From: CAYUZU01 sp964448675
Lineage (GTDB): Bacteria; Planctomycetota; Phycisphaerae; UBA1845; Fen-1342
DNA length: 64,000 nucleotides
Assembly (NCBI GenBank): GCA_964448675.1
Contig: CAYUZU010000025.1
Coordinates: 1 to 64,000 of the forward strand
Direction: 5' to 3'
Positions 26,646-36,583 of the stretch are shown here, piece after piece. The position numbers were made by a program, and so were the translations under genes. The stretch's first letter is position 1, and each line of letters starts with the position of its first letter. Below the pieces are notes generated by a model that saw only the letters and a list, made by a program, of their open reading frames with translations, was not told the DNA's origin and searched no databases.

Positions 26646-26721
26646 TGTTGGTCAATCTGTCGCCGGCCGCGACGCCCGGCCGCGGGCAGGGCCCGGCGGC
26701 GGGGCGTGCGTCAGTGCGTTG

Positions 26722-29700
26722 CTACGGGCAATCGGTGTTCTGCAACTCGACGAACGGGTCGATGTCGCGCCAGCTGACATTGTCGTCGCTGTTCACGTCG
26801 AGGTTGGAGAACGGGCAGCTGGCCATGTCGGGCAGGAACATGGCGCGCCAGGCGACCGAGTTGTTGTTCATGCCCGCGACGAAGTAATCGACGTCGCGCC
26901 AGTTCACCGCGCCGTCGCAGTTCGCGTCACCGGGGCAGCCCGGCGCCAGGGCGATGCCCCACAGCTCCACATCGTCGATGTTCCAGCCGGGGTAGGTGAT
27001 CATGCTGTCCGTCGGGCCCATGGCCCAGCGGATGTACACGGTCTCCTGCTCGTCGGCCACATCCGAGATGTCGAACGTGAACTGCTGCCAGCCGGCCGGG
27101 ATCACCCACTGCTCGCTGGTGTGCTCCCAGATGCTCACCCAGTCCGTGCCGTTGTTGGAGATCTGGATGCCGGCGTGGTCAAACTCGGCACCCTGGACAC
27201 CCAACCAGCGCCAGAAACGCAGCTCGATATCGCGCGCGTCGCCGCAATCCAGCGCCGTCGTCGTCAGGTAGCGACGCGGCATGTCGTTGCTGTAGTCACC
27301 GTAGAGGTTGTACCCGTAGACATGGTCACCGGTGTGACCCGCATCCGGGTCGCCACCGTGGCTGCCCATCCCCATCGGCTGCCCGTAGGCCCACTGCCCC
27401 TCGGTGCTCCAGCCCGGGTCGCTGTTCATCGGGAACGAGTACACCATGCCCATGCCGCCACTGATGCCGACGGTCACGGTCGCCACGTTCGAGTCACCGC
27501 CGTCCGGCGCTTCACCGCCGTCATTGGCCATGAACGTGAAGCTGTCGAGGCCGACGTAGTACACGTCGGAGACGTACGTCACGATGTTACCGGCGGTGAG
27601 CACGTGCGGCGCGCTGATGATCGCCCCACCCTCGGGGTCGAACAGCAGGCCGTGCTCGGGCAGCGACAGGATGGTGAACGTCAGCAGCGCCGGCGGATCC
27701 GGCTGGCCGTCATCGTCGGCGTCCAGCACGACCTCGACCGGGCTACCCGTCGCACCCTCGACCGTGCCGTCGTTGGCCACCGGCGGCGTCGGACGGCAGA
27801 CACCCATGCTGCCCAGGTCCGACTCGTAGAAGTCGGGCGAGAGGCCCTCGCCGGCCGACAGGCCGATCACCGCGTCGTTCGCGGTCAGCGCGAGGTAGGT
27901 GATGGTGATCTTGCCGTTGAAGAACATCTGCACCTGGAACGAGTTGGCGCCGGTGTTCGAGTACTCCGGCACTTCATCCCAGGTAACCGCGACGTGGTCG
28001 CTCTCCTGCTTCCACGACACCGTCCCGCCGGAACCGGGGTTGAGGTCGTCGAAGAACGCCGAGATACGCACCTGGTCGAAGTGATCCTCGAGCGATTCGG
28101 TGTAGTCCGAGTCACCCGTGTCGAACGTGATCACGCCGTTGCTGCCGACGTAGAACGAGCCGTAGCTCTCGCCGTACAGCATGACCTGCTCACCATTGCC
28201 CACGGAGACCTGGTCCGAGGAATCATCGCTCAGGCTGAGCGTCGTGCCGCCGGCGGGATCGGTCGGGAACTCGTCGACGTCGTCTTCGACGCAACCGGCA
28301 TAGAAGTCGTTCGAGCCGTTGGGCTGAAAGACGATCCGCTTGTAGTGCAGATCGAAGTCGCCGCCGAACTCCTCAGTGAAGAAGTCGGGCACCTCGGGCG
28401 TGGTGAAGCTGTAGCACAGTCCACCGTTGTCGTCGGTGGATTCGTTGCCGGCTTCGTCACGCGCGTACACCGCGAAGTAGTAGGTCTCGTCGTCCTGCAG
28501 GCCCGCGATGCGCACCGAGTGCGTCTCGCGGAAGCCGCCAACCTCGGTGGTTTCCGACAGGTTGCCACAGGCCGTGCCCCAGTAAACCGCCACGGTCGCT
28601 TCCTCGTCCGTGTCGAACGTGATGGTCGCGTCGCGCGGATTCAGCTCGCTGACCTGGAGATTCGAGATCACCGGCGGCAGACAGTCGACGATCGCCGAAT
28701 CAGTCACGACCGCGGGCGAACCACTGCCATCGTCGGCGTCGTCGTACGTCAGGGTGATCGAATCGCCGGCGGCGATCAGCAGCACGCCTTCGGCATCCGT
28801 CGTGCTCAGCGGGATGCTGTTGAGGAACGCGGCCGACTCCGGCGCGGTCTCGGTCAGCAGCACGGTCTCGCCATCGGGCTCGGACGACGACGCGATGTGG
28901 ACCTCGACGGTGTCGATGGTCTCGTCACTGACGTTGAGATCACAGTCGACCACGCGGATCGTGGCATTGCCGCCACAGGCGTACTTCTGGCGATCGAGCG
29001 CCGCGGTCCCCTGCGACGAGCAGTTGACCAGGTACGGCGTCGCGGTGACCGAGAACGGCTGCGGGCCCTGCGGCACGTTGTAGCCGAACACCTCGAGGCG
29101 GTAGGCCCCGGGGGCCGGGTTGTCGATCACGACCTGCTCGATGTTGTTGACGTGGTCGGGCTGGTTCCGCACCGCCGGAGCGTCCGGATCATCCAGGCCA
29201 CCCAGTGTCCACGGATAGTACTGGTTGTTCTGGGCATCGAAGACGCGCAGGTCGAGGTCGTTGACCAGCACGGGGTTCACGTTCGGCGTGCCGGGCACGT
29301 CGTCCCACGCCAGCGTGACCTTGAGCTCGTCGTCTTCCGGCGCCACGATCACGACCGCGGCGTAGATCTCGCCCTGCGTGAGCGACGCCTCGAAGAAATT
29401 GCCACTGCGCATCAGCTCGATTGCCGGCTGCACGCGCACCGAACCGTAACCCGAAATGTAGTCCGGGCCGGTGTTGTAGATATCCTCGGCCGTGTGCGCC
29501 AGGAAGGTCTTCAGCGTCGAGTTGCGGAAGTCGGGGTCGTCCGGGTACTGCAGGCGATAGTCCTGGAGAATCAGGGCCCCCAGGCCGCAGACCGTCGGCG
29601 ACGCCATCGACGTGCCGCACAGCGTGGTGTAACCGCCACCGTTGTCGCACGACGTCACACCATTGTCGTCGTTGGACTGGCAACCAGGCGCCGAGATGTC

Positions 29701-31065
29701 GGGCTTGATGCGGTCGTCGTCGGTCGGGCCCCAGCTCGTGAAGGAAGTGTACGAGTCGTCGTTGGAGTTCAACGCGCCCACGGTGATGTGGTTCTTGGCA
29801 CAGGCCGGCGGCGCGGTCGTGTGATACGTCGACCCGCAACGGCCCGAGCCGCGCTCGTTGCCGTTGGCCCACACGATGCGGAACGGCGACGCGAACAGCG
29901 GGTTGCTGCCGTCACCACGTACGATCGTGTCGATCAGCACGCCCGTCGCGCCGTAATTGCCTTCCCAGTCGCAGGGGAAGCCGTTGGACGCGGTGTTGGT
30001 CCCGATCGAGTTGTTCGAGATATGCGCGCCGTACGTCAGGATCGCCTCGCTGTAGTCCTCCTCGATGTCACCGGGGTCGGTGTACAGGAAACCCTCGTGC
30101 AGGCCGCCTTCCTGCTCGTAGCCGTACGATTCGATAATGACGCCCGGCGCCATGCCGCGGTACGTGCCGCTGCTGGACGCACCGTCACCACCGACCGTGC
30201 CGGCCACGTGCGTGGCGTGATAATGCGTACCCGAAGTATCGCGAATCGTCGCGCGACCGCCGAAGTCCGGATGCGAGGCGTACGCCGTGCCGGCGTCATA
30301 CACCAGCACCGTCACGCCCGAGCCGTCCAGGTTGTAAGGCGAATCCTGCACAACCTCCGCACCCGTCCGCAGACGGTTGTCATCATTGTTCGGCTCCAGC
30401 CGCGGCAGCGGCGGCTCCACCCACTGCACCGCATCCTCCGCCGCCAGCACGCCCAGGTTCTCCGCCGGCAACTCCACCACCAGCATGTTCACCGACGACA
30501 CCACCGATCGCACCACTCCCCCGTGCGCCCGCACCATCGCCGCTCCAGCGCTCGCCGCGTCCACGTCCCGGTGGAACACCACGTACGCCGCCGCGATCAC
30601 CTCCTGCTCCTTCGTGACGTGCACCGACCACGCCGGCAGCGTGCCGAACGCAATGTCCGGATGCTGCTTCCACAGCGGATCGATGCCCAGCACGCAACGT
30701 ACACCGCCAACCCGCGCCGCTGCGCCGGGGTCTATGCGATTCCCGTCAACCACCGCGAAAAACGCGTTGTCGCCGACATAGCTCAGCAACTGAACACCAG
30801 CCCTCGACAACGCGCTGCGCTGCGCCGCCCGGACCGCCTCGTCAAACTGCACCACCACGTGCTGCGATCCGCCGCGGGTGTTCGCACGCAACGACGCCGC
30901 AACCTCCGCCGGCGTCTGCACCGGCGTCGTCACCTGACCCGTTGTCCAAGACAGCACCCCCTGCGTGGTCGCAACGTCGTCCGCCGCGGCCGGTAATACG
31001 AATACGAACGCACCCAACGCGACGGTCAGGGCGCGCACCATCCACGCGCATTTCAGCTTGTACAT
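26722..31065 (-). CDS. Large secreted subtilisin-like (S8) protease with multidomain tail and dockerin-like module (paralogue)
   Basis: 1447 residues from ATG 31065 (AGGAG 10 nt upstream), with signal peptide ALTVALGAFVFVLPAAA. The propeptide region is followed by the S8 domain with Asp257 (VLVYDAG), His286 (YHATHVAGT) and Ser486 (CGTSMASPT). The tail matches the neighbouring protease domain for domain: β-sandwich, Ig-like domains with CGG and WGTACG segments, an 'FTILSLPEHG' cadherin-like unit, a jelly-roll domain (NIDDVELWG) and the dockerin-like module ending NTDCP. It is the upstream gene of the tandem pair. Residues 42-258 come from the exact 649-bp repeat. Predicted extracellular protease; substrate unknown. 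Confidence 0.9.
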   Translation of the reverse strand: MYKLKCAWMVRALTVALGAFVFVLPAAADDVATTQGVLSWTTGQVTTPVQTPAEVAASLRANTRGGSQHVVVQFDEAVRAAQRSALSRAGVQLLSYVGDNAFFAVVDGNRIDPGAAARVGGVRCVLGIDPLWKQHPDIAFGTLPAWSVHVTKEQEVIAAAYVVFHRDVDAASAGAAMVRAHGGVVRSVVSSVNMLVVELPAENLGVLAAEDAVQWVEPPLPRLEPNNDDNRLRTGAEVVQDSPYNLDGSGVTVLVYDAGTAYASHPDFGGRATIRDTSGTHYHATHVAGTVGGDGASSSGTYRGMAPGVIIESYGYEQEGGLHEGFLYTDPGDIEEDYSEAILTYGAHISNNSIGTNTASNGFPCDWEGNYGATGVLIDTIVRGDGSNPLFASPFRIVWANGNERGSGRCGSTYHTTAPPACAKNHITVGALNSNDDSYTSFTSWGPTDDDRIKPDISAPGCQSNDDNGVTSCDNGGGYTTLCGTSMASPTVCGLGALILQDYRLQYPDDPDFRNSTLKTFLAHTAEDIYNTGPDYISGYGSVRVQPAIELMRSGNFFEASLTQGEIYAAVVIVAPEDDELKVTLAWDDVPGTPNVNPVLVNDLDLRVFDAQNNQYYPWTLGGLDDPDAPAVRNQPDHVNNIEQVVIDNPAPGAYRLEVFGYNVPQGPQPFSVTATPYLVNCSSQGTAALDRQKYACGGNATIRVVDCDLNVSDETIDTVEVHIASSSEPDGETVLLTETAPESAAFLNSIPLSTTDAEGVLLIAAGDSITLTYDDADDGSGSPAVVTDSAIVDCLPPVISNLQVSELNPRDATITFDTDEEATVAVYWGTACGNLSETTEVGGFRETHSVRIAGLQDDETYYFAVYARDEAGNESTDDNGGLCYSFTTPEVPDFFTEEFGGDFDLHYKRIVFQPNGSNDFYAGCVEDDVDEFPTDPAGGTTLSLSDDSSDQVSVGNGEQVMLYGESYGSFYVGSNGVITFDTGDSDYTESLEDHFDQVRISAFFDDLNPGSGGTVSWKQESDHVAVTWDEVPEYSNTGANSFQVQMFFNGKITITYLALTANDAVIGLSAGEGLSPDFYESDLGSMGVCRPTPPVANDGTVEGATGSPVEVVLDADDDGQPDPPALLTFTILSLPEHGLLFDPEGGAIISAPHVLTAGNIVTYVSDVYYVGLDSFTFMANDGGEAPDGGDSNVATVTVGISGGMGMVYSFPMNSDPGWSTEGQWAYGQPMGMGSHGGDPDAGHTGDHVYGYNLYGDYSNDMPRRYLTTTALDCGDARDIELRFWRWLGVQGAEFDHAGIQISNNGTDWVSIWEHTSEQWVIPAGWQQFTFDISDVADEQETVYIRWAMGPTDSMITYPGWNIDDVELWGIALAPGCPGDANCDGAVNWRDVDYFVAGMNNNSVAWRAMFLPDMASCPFSNLDVNSDDNVSWRDIDPFVELQNTDCP
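30294..30942 (-). repeat. 649-bp exact repeat, copy 2
   Basis: Identical to 25570-26218 (see that entry). After two mismatches at the 26219/30943 side, a further stretch of about 20 bp also matches, then the signal-peptide regions differ completely. Confidence 0.97.
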
Positions 31066-31412
31066 TACCTGTTCGCTCCTTGTTCGATGTGTGGATCGCC
31101 TCAAATCCGGTTCAATCGGAAGCTCTGCTGGCGGTACCCTTTCCCCTCATGTTGCCCCGGCGTCCCCAGCAGACAACCCGTGACATGAGGCCATCGTAGC
31201 AAGTTGATAGGTGCAATGCCAGTTTTGAGACGTGTTCTCAATAGATGCCACTCGTCAAAACATGTCAGATAACTCGATTCCAATCCCCGGTTTGTGCGCC
31301 GTTTCGGACGCCGCGCTGCTGGCCACGCGCCCCGGCGCCGAGTAGAGTTGCGGCGCCGTGAGCGCCGACGGAAGCGGCTGGATTCGGCCACGATTGATCA
31401 AGGAGCGCTGCA
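31066..31412. other. 347-nt divergent intergenic region with an operator-like palindrome
   Basis: Separates the leftward protease gene from the rightward glycosidase gene and is AT-richer than its surroundings around 31195-31265. It contains TTGAGA-cgtgt-TCTCAA at 31225-31241, a possible regulator site. I could not find a convincing pair of -35 and -10 boxes for either gene, and see no ORF or RNA gene. Confidence 0.4.
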
Positions 31413-34400
31413 ATGCCCGTAAGTGCAGGCGCTGGAACAGCACGCGCGCGTCGCGTTGTCGGCGCGATTCAACTCGCATTGGGACTTCTCGCGCTGGAGG
31501 GCGCCATGGGCGAAGAGCGGCACCGGCACCTCATCCCTGCTGACAAGAGCGTTTCGCAGCAGCAACTCGCCGCACTGAAGGAACGCGGTGCGCAGCGGAT
31601 CTATCGCGGCGATGAGCGCTTAACGATTGGAATGCCCTGCGGCGGCATCCTCGCCGGCCAACTGTACGTGCTCGGGGACGGCACGCTCGGCTGCTGGCAG
31701 ATCGACGGCAACAACTACTTCGCGGGCGTCGGGCACACGAGTTACCGGACCTACCGCCCCGATCGCCCGATCGAACAGGGCTTCGCGGTGGCGATCACGG
31801 ATCGCAACGGCACGCGTTCGACCACGCCCCTCGGCGAGGAGGGGTACGACGCGATCGAGTTCGTCGGCGAATACCCGCGCGCCATCGTCCGTTATCGGTC
31901 GAAGCAGCAGCCCGCCCCGCCCGTGACAATCGACCTCGAAGTCCTCAGTCCGTTCATCCCGCTTGACGCCCGGGCGTCGTCGCATCCCGCGACCGTCCTC
32001 CGCTTCACCCTGCACAATCCGACCGACGGCGCACTCGATGTGTCGCTCGGCGGCTGGCTGCAGAACATGGTCTTCGCCGACCGGCGCAGCGCGCTCACCA
32101 TTCGCCGCCAGAATCGCGTGGTCCGCGGCGACGGATTGACCGCGGTCATCATGGAAGCGGCTGAACGCCGGCCCGGTGCCGACGCGACGACGCCCATCAC
32201 GCGCGTACTGGCGGATTTCGAGTCAGGCACGTATGACGGCTGGCGCGCCGTCGGCGAAGCGTTTGGCAAAGCGCCGGCCAAGGGCACCCGACCCGGACAA
32301 CAGCCCGTCAGCGGCTTCGTCGGCGAGAACCTCGTCAATACGTATCACGACCCGGCCGGCGACAAGCCGATCGGCATCCTCATCAGCGATCCCTTCAAGA
32401 TCGACCTCCCCTACCTGCTGTTCCGCATTGGCGGCGGCGGACACGAGGGGCAGACGTGCCTCAACCTGATCGTCGACAACCGCGTCGTGCGCACCGCAAC
32501 CGGGCGCAACGAAGAAGCGTTGCGCGCCCGCGGCTGGGACGTGCGCGAATTCCGCGGGCGCGAAGCGCACCTCGAAATCGTCGACACGCACAGCGGCGGC
32601 TGGGGGCATATCAACATCGACCACATCAAGCTGACGAACACCGTCCCGGAGGACATTCGCGAATTCGACACCGGTACGCTCGGCTACGGGAACCTGGCGT
32701 TGAGCCTGGTCGGCGACGGGCGGGCCCGCGCACAGTGGCAGAATCTGGCGGCTTTCTTGCAAGATTTCGCGGCGGGTGTGGAGGAGCCGCGGGTCGACGC
32801 CGACGTGAGCAAGCCGCTGGTCGGCACGGTGGTCGCGGACTTTCGCCTGGGGCCGGGTGAGACGCGCGACGTGACGTTCATCGTGTCGTGGTACTTCCCG
32901 AACCTGCACACGCTGAACGGGAGAATGTATACGAACTGGTTTCGCGACAGCCGGGATGTGGCGGTGCAACTGGCGGCGCAGCTTGACGAGCTGCACCGCC
33001 AAACGGTGCTGTTCTGCGACACGTACTATCGCGAGACCACGCTGCCGTGGTGGCTGAACAGCCGCCTGATGATGCCGACGGCGAATCTGGCGACGGGGAC
33101 CGCGCAGTGGTGGAAGAACGGGCGCTTCTGGGCCTGGGAGGGCGTGTGCTGTTGCCACGGCACGTGCACGCATGTGTGGAACTATGCGCAGGGCCACGCG
33201 TGGCTCTTCCCCGAGTTGGCGCGGTCGGCCCGCACGATGCAGGACCTGGGGGCGGGTTTTCATCGGACATCGGGCCTGGTGGGATTCCGCTCGGACGACA
33301 ACTTCGCCGCCGACGGGCAGGCGGGGACCATCCTGAAGTGCTACCGCGAGCACCTGACATCGCCCGACGGCGCGTTTCTGCGCAAGCACTGGCCGCTGAT
33401 CAGGATTGCGCTCGACTACCTGATTTCGCACGATGCCGACAACAACGGCATCATCGAGAACGAGAAGCAGCACAACACGTATGACATCAACTTCGTCGGG
33501 CCGAACACGTTCGTCGGGGCGTTGTACCTGGCGGCGCTGCGGGCCGGCGCGGAGATGGCCGCGGACATGAACGATGAAGCGGCGGCGGCGCGCTACCGGC
33601 GGCTGTTCGAGGCGGGGCGGGCGTGGACGAGCAAACACCTGTACAACGGGGAGTACTACGAACAGCAGGTGCCGCCGGGCGACACGCGTGCGTTTCAGTA
33701 TGGCCGCGGCTGCCTGAGCGACCAGGTGTTCGGGCAGAACTGGGCACACACGCTCGATCTGGGCTATGTGCTGCCGCGGGACGAGGTGCGCAGCGCGCTG
33801 CGGTCGGTGTTCCGCTACAACTGGGCCCCGGACGTCGGCCCGCACAACGGGGCGTTTCCGCCGGAACGCTGGTTCGCGCGCCCCGGCGACCCGGGCCTGT
33901 TCCTGTGCACGTGGCCGCGTGGTGGGCGACCGGCGGAGCCGGTGCGTTATCGCGACGAGGTGTGGAGCGGGATCGAGTACCAGGTGGCGGCGGGACTGGC
34001 CTGGGAGGGCTACGTCGACGAGGCATTGCTTGTCGTGCACGGGATCGAGCAGCGCTATCACGGCGGAAATCACAATCCTTACAACGAGGTCGAGTGCGGC
34101 GACCACTATGCCCGGGCGCTGGCGTCGTGGGGGGTGCTGCACGCGTTGGCGGGGTTCAAGCTGGACGGGCCGGCGGGCCGCGTGACGATCGCGCCACAGT
34201 TACGGCCGGATGATTTCGCGTGCTTCTTCTGTGCGGGGACGGGCTGGGGCACCCTGCGGCAGCAACGCGCGGACGGCGCGCAGACCAACACGGTTGAGGT
34301 GGTCTGGGGAACGCTGTCGGTCGGCACGTGTGTGGTCGCGCTGCCGGACGGGGTCGTGCCGAAGTGGGTCACTGCGAGCGTCATGGAGCCAGACAACCGC

Positions 34401-34514
34401 GGGCGGGATGTTCGTGCCGACCACACGGTCGAGGATGGGCTGTTCGTGGTGGCGTTGGGGTCGAAGGTTGAATTGAAGGCCGGGCAGACCCTGCGGGTGA
34501 AGGTGGGCTGGTGA
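31413..34514 (+). CDS. GH116-like glycosidase (β-glucosidase / glucosylceramidase family) with inserted β-sandwich
   Basis: 1033 residues; AAGGAG 7 nt before the ATG. A hydrophobic N-terminal segment (VVGAIQLALGLLALEGAMG) is a probable signal. The N-terminal β domain has the family's GMPCGGILAGQL. Residues about 266-410 are an insertion beginning VLADFESGTYDGW and ending HINIDHIKL, like the carbohydrate-binding insert in some levanases. The (α/α)6 barrel follows, with FWAWEG (Glu576, probable nucleophile) and NGIIENEKQHNTYDINFVGP (Asp691, probable acid/base), then LYLAALRAG and the C-terminal barrel helices with EYYEQ and GRGCLSDQVFGQNW. CCCHGTC beside Glu576 is unusual. Substrate likely a β-glucoside or β-xyloside; not certain. 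Confidence 0.85.
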   Translation: MPVSAGAGTARARRVVGAIQLALGLLALEGAMGEERHRHLIPADKSVSQQQLAALKERGAQRIYRGDERLTIGMPCGGILAGQLYVLGDGTLGCWQIDGNNYFAGVGHTSYRTYRPDRPIEQGFAVAITDRNGTRSTTPLGEEGYDAIEFVGEYPRAIVRYRSKQQPAPPVTIDLEVLSPFIPLDARASSHPATVLRFTLHNPTDGALDVSLGGWLQNMVFADRRSALTIRRQNRVVRGDGLTAVIMEAAERRPGADATTPITRVLADFESGTYDGWRAVGEAFGKAPAKGTRPGQQPVSGFVGENLVNTYHDPAGDKPIGILISDPFKIDLPYLLFRIGGGGHEGQTCLNLIVDNRVVRTATGRNEEALRARGWDVREFRGREAHLEIVDTHSGGWGHINIDHIKLTNTVPEDIREFDTGTLGYGNLALSLVGDGRARAQWQNLAAFLQDFAAGVEEPRVDADVSKPLVGTVVADFRLGPGETRDVTFIVSWYFPNLHTLNGRMYTNWFRDSRDVAVQLAAQLDELHRQTVLFCDTYYRETTLPWWLNSRLMMPTANLATGTAQWWKNGRFWAWEGVCCCHGTCTHVWNYAQGHAWLFPELARSARTMQDLGAGFHRTSGLVGFRSDDNFAADGQAGTILKCYREHLTSPDGAFLRKHWPLIRIALDYLISHDADNNGIIENEKQHNTYDINFVGPNTFVGALYLAALRAGAEMAADMNDEAAAARYRRLFEAGRAWTSKHLYNGEYYEQQVPPGDTRAFQYGRGCLSDQVFGQNWAHTLDLGYVLPRDEVRSALRSVFRYNWAPDVGPHNGAFPPERWFARPGDPGLFLCTWPRGGRPAEPVRYRDEVWSGIEYQVAAGLAWEGYVDEALLVVHGIEQRYHGGNHNPYNEVECGDHYARALASWGVLHALAGFKLDGPAGRVTIAPQLRPDDFACFFCAGTGWGTLRQQRADGAQTNTVEVVWGTLSVGTCVVALPDGVVPKWVTASVMEPDNRGRDVRADHTVEDGLFVVALGSKVELKAGQTLRVKVGW

Positions 34515-34620
34515 GCACGGGCGGGTGAAGGGCAGACCGCGCGGTCCGCAGGGCCGGAGCGCAAGGCACGGCGCACGGCGCCCTGGCTCACGACCCGGAC
34601 ACTACGTCATGGCGTGCGGG

Positions 34621-36471
34621 TCACGCGTGGATCAGAAGCGTGCTTTCGGCGGGGAGGTTGTCGGCGACACCCGCGATGACGTCGCCGCGGAGGGCCCGCA
34701 ATACGCCCGCGCGGCGCGAGACACCCAGCATCACCACGTCCACCGCATAGGTCGCCGCGAAATCGAGGATCACGTCGGAGGCGTCACGGCTGACGCAGTA
34801 GATCGGCTGCATCGGGACGGCGTACTCGCGGGCCATGTTCTCGGCGTTGCGGAAGAGGGCCGACGCCTCCTGGTCTTCCTCGGGCCGCATCGGGTGGGCC
34901 TGCCCCGGATACAGGACGGCGATGTCACGCACGTAGAGCACGAACAGGTTCGCATCGCGGCGGCGCGCCTCGTCGAATGCGAACCGCAGCAGCTTCAGGT
35001 TCCCGCGGCTGGCCACCAGAAGCCGCCCCTTGTCGGGATCGAACGGCAACAGCTCGCCGGTGGGCACCGGCGCCCCTTCCGGCACGGCGGTGGGGGCGGC
35101 TTCGGCCGGCGCAGGCACGGCCACCGGCACGCGGCGCGCGATGAAGCGCAGCGTCAGCCCGCCGGTGAGCATGGCGACGATGAAGATCAGCGCCGGCGTA
35201 TTCGTGAAGGGGATCGTGATCCAGATCGCCAGCAGCAGCAGGCCGATCAGCACCATTCCGCCGCGCTCGACAATGCGGATGGCGAGTTTCTTGTTGACGA
35301 CACACGAACCGAGGTTGATGACGATCGCGCCGACCACGCCGATCGCATACATCTTGGCGAGCGTCTCGAGCGTTCCCTTGCCGAGATTGGCAGCGACAAG
35401 TGTGACGATGGTCGCCAGCACACATGCCACGATCAACCCGTACACCGGCACGCCGTATTCGTTAATCCGCGAAAACACGCCGGGCAATTCGCGGTCGCGG
35501 CTCATCGCGTACTGGATGCTGATCATGGCGATGATGGCCGTGTTGGTCGCCGAAAGCAGCAGCAGACCGAAGATGATCGAGGCGACCGTCGCGAAGACGG
35601 GATGGACGTACTGGCGGGCGACAACCTCGAGCACATGCTCCTTGATGGCCTCGTTGCGATGGACCTGCTCGGAGGTCAGGCTGGCGGCGTCCTGATCGGC
35701 GATCACGCCGGCCTGCTGCACCGCGGGCAGGCTGCAAGCGATCACGATCAGGACGAGGTTGAGCACGACGACTTCGCCGATCACCGGCCAGATCGACTTC
35801 TTCGCGGTGCGGCCCACGGGCTGCACCATGATGCCGGTCATGTTGGCGATGGACTCGACGCCGGACAGCGCGAGCACGACATAGACCAGGTTGAGCCACA
35901 TCCGCGACGGCGAGACGTCCGCCGGCCGCTGCTCCTGAAACGCGCGCCAGCCCTCCGGCAGGTGCTGGATGGTGAACGCGGCGAGCAGGAAGCTGACAAT
36001 GATGGCGGCCACGGCGACCAGCAACGCGAACGTCCCGGCGCGGCGCGGCCCGACCCAGTTGAGCGTGCCCAGGGCGGCGATGGCGATGACCGTGAACCAC
36101 GGCGCCAGTTCGCGCGCCATGCCCAGCGGAATGCCGATGTAGATCACCGCTTCGTACGTCGAGATGGCGGCGGTCACCACGTAGTTGGCGATCAGCAGGA
36201 TCGCGCCGACCGCCCCCAGCGTGGGATGCAGCATGCGACCGGAGGAATAGACCCCCCCACCGTCGGGCTGCACCCGACAGATCACCGTATAGGCCCAGCC
36301 CACCGCGACCACGAGCGTGCAGATGGCCGCGACGTAGATCGGCGCCGCCAGCCCGGCGTAGAACAAGGCCAGTCCCAGGACATAGAACCGGCTGGTGCCC
36401 AGGTCGCCGAAAAACATCGGCCCGGCAAGGTACCAGCGGAGGTCACGGGGACGGTCGTGTCGGACGAGCAT
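34621..36471 (-). CDS. APC-superfamily amino acid permease with C-terminal UspA domain
   Basis: 616 residues from ATG 36471; the frame is open further upstream but only this start gives a normal first helix. About twelve transmembrane helices fill residues 15-430, with the conserved early segment FFGDLGTSRFYVLGLAL and VQPDGGGVYSSGRM; charged loops are short. This is an APC-type transporter of amino acids or similar compounds. A cytoplasmic tail from about residue 470 is a universal stress protein domain (RLLVASRGNLKLLRFAFDEA, then VMLGVSRRAGVLRALRGDV close to the GxxG ATP motif). No ribosome site is obvious. Divergent from the SerA-like gene. Confidence 0.85.
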   Translation of the reverse strand: MLVRHDRPRDLRWYLAGPMFFGDLGTSRFYVLGLALFYAGLAAPIYVAAICTLVVAVGWAYTVICRVQPDGGGVYSSGRMLHPTLGAVGAILLIANYVVTAAISTYEAVIYIGIPLGMARELAPWFTVIAIAALGTLNWVGPRRAGTFALLVAVAAIIVSFLLAAFTIQHLPEGWRAFQEQRPADVSPSRMWLNLVYVVLALSGVESIANMTGIMVQPVGRTAKKSIWPVIGEVVVLNLVLIVIACSLPAVQQAGVIADQDAASLTSEQVHRNEAIKEHVLEVVARQYVHPVFATVASIIFGLLLLSATNTAIIAMISIQYAMSRDRELPGVFSRINEYGVPVYGLIVACVLATIVTLVAANLGKGTLETLAKMYAIGVVGAIVINLGSCVVNKKLAIRIVERGGMVLIGLLLLAIWITIPFTNTPALIFIVAMLTGGLTLRFIARRVPVAVPAPAEAAPTAVPEGAPVPTGELLPFDPDKGRLLVASRGNLKLLRFAFDEARRRDANLFVLYVRDIAVLYPGQAHPMRPEEDQEASALFRNAENMAREYAVPMQPIYCVSRDASDVILDFAATYAVDVVMLGVSRRAGVLRALRGDVIAGVADNLPAESTLLIHA

Positions 36472-36583
36472 GTGTCTGCGTTCACATGTGCCGCGGAAGC
36501 CGTCACCCGCGCCGGTGACGGGAAACGGGCATGATAGGCCTGCCGCGGGCGGGGATTCAAGCGTGGCCGCGAAAACGCGAGTA

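Larger units (their letters stand above)
26351..26721. other. 371-nt gap between the two protease genes
   Basis: Contains the terminator-like hairpin of the upstream protease gene (26610-26645) and a candidate promoter for the downstream one (26497-26525), annotated separately. I see no further gene. Confidence 0.5.

Noticed and set aside
23348..30996. Long plus-strand frames of about 1090 and 1490 codons opposite the two subtilase genes that share identical stretches
   Set aside because: They are shadows of the protease genes. The shared stretches are simply the reverse strand of the 649-bp exact repeat.
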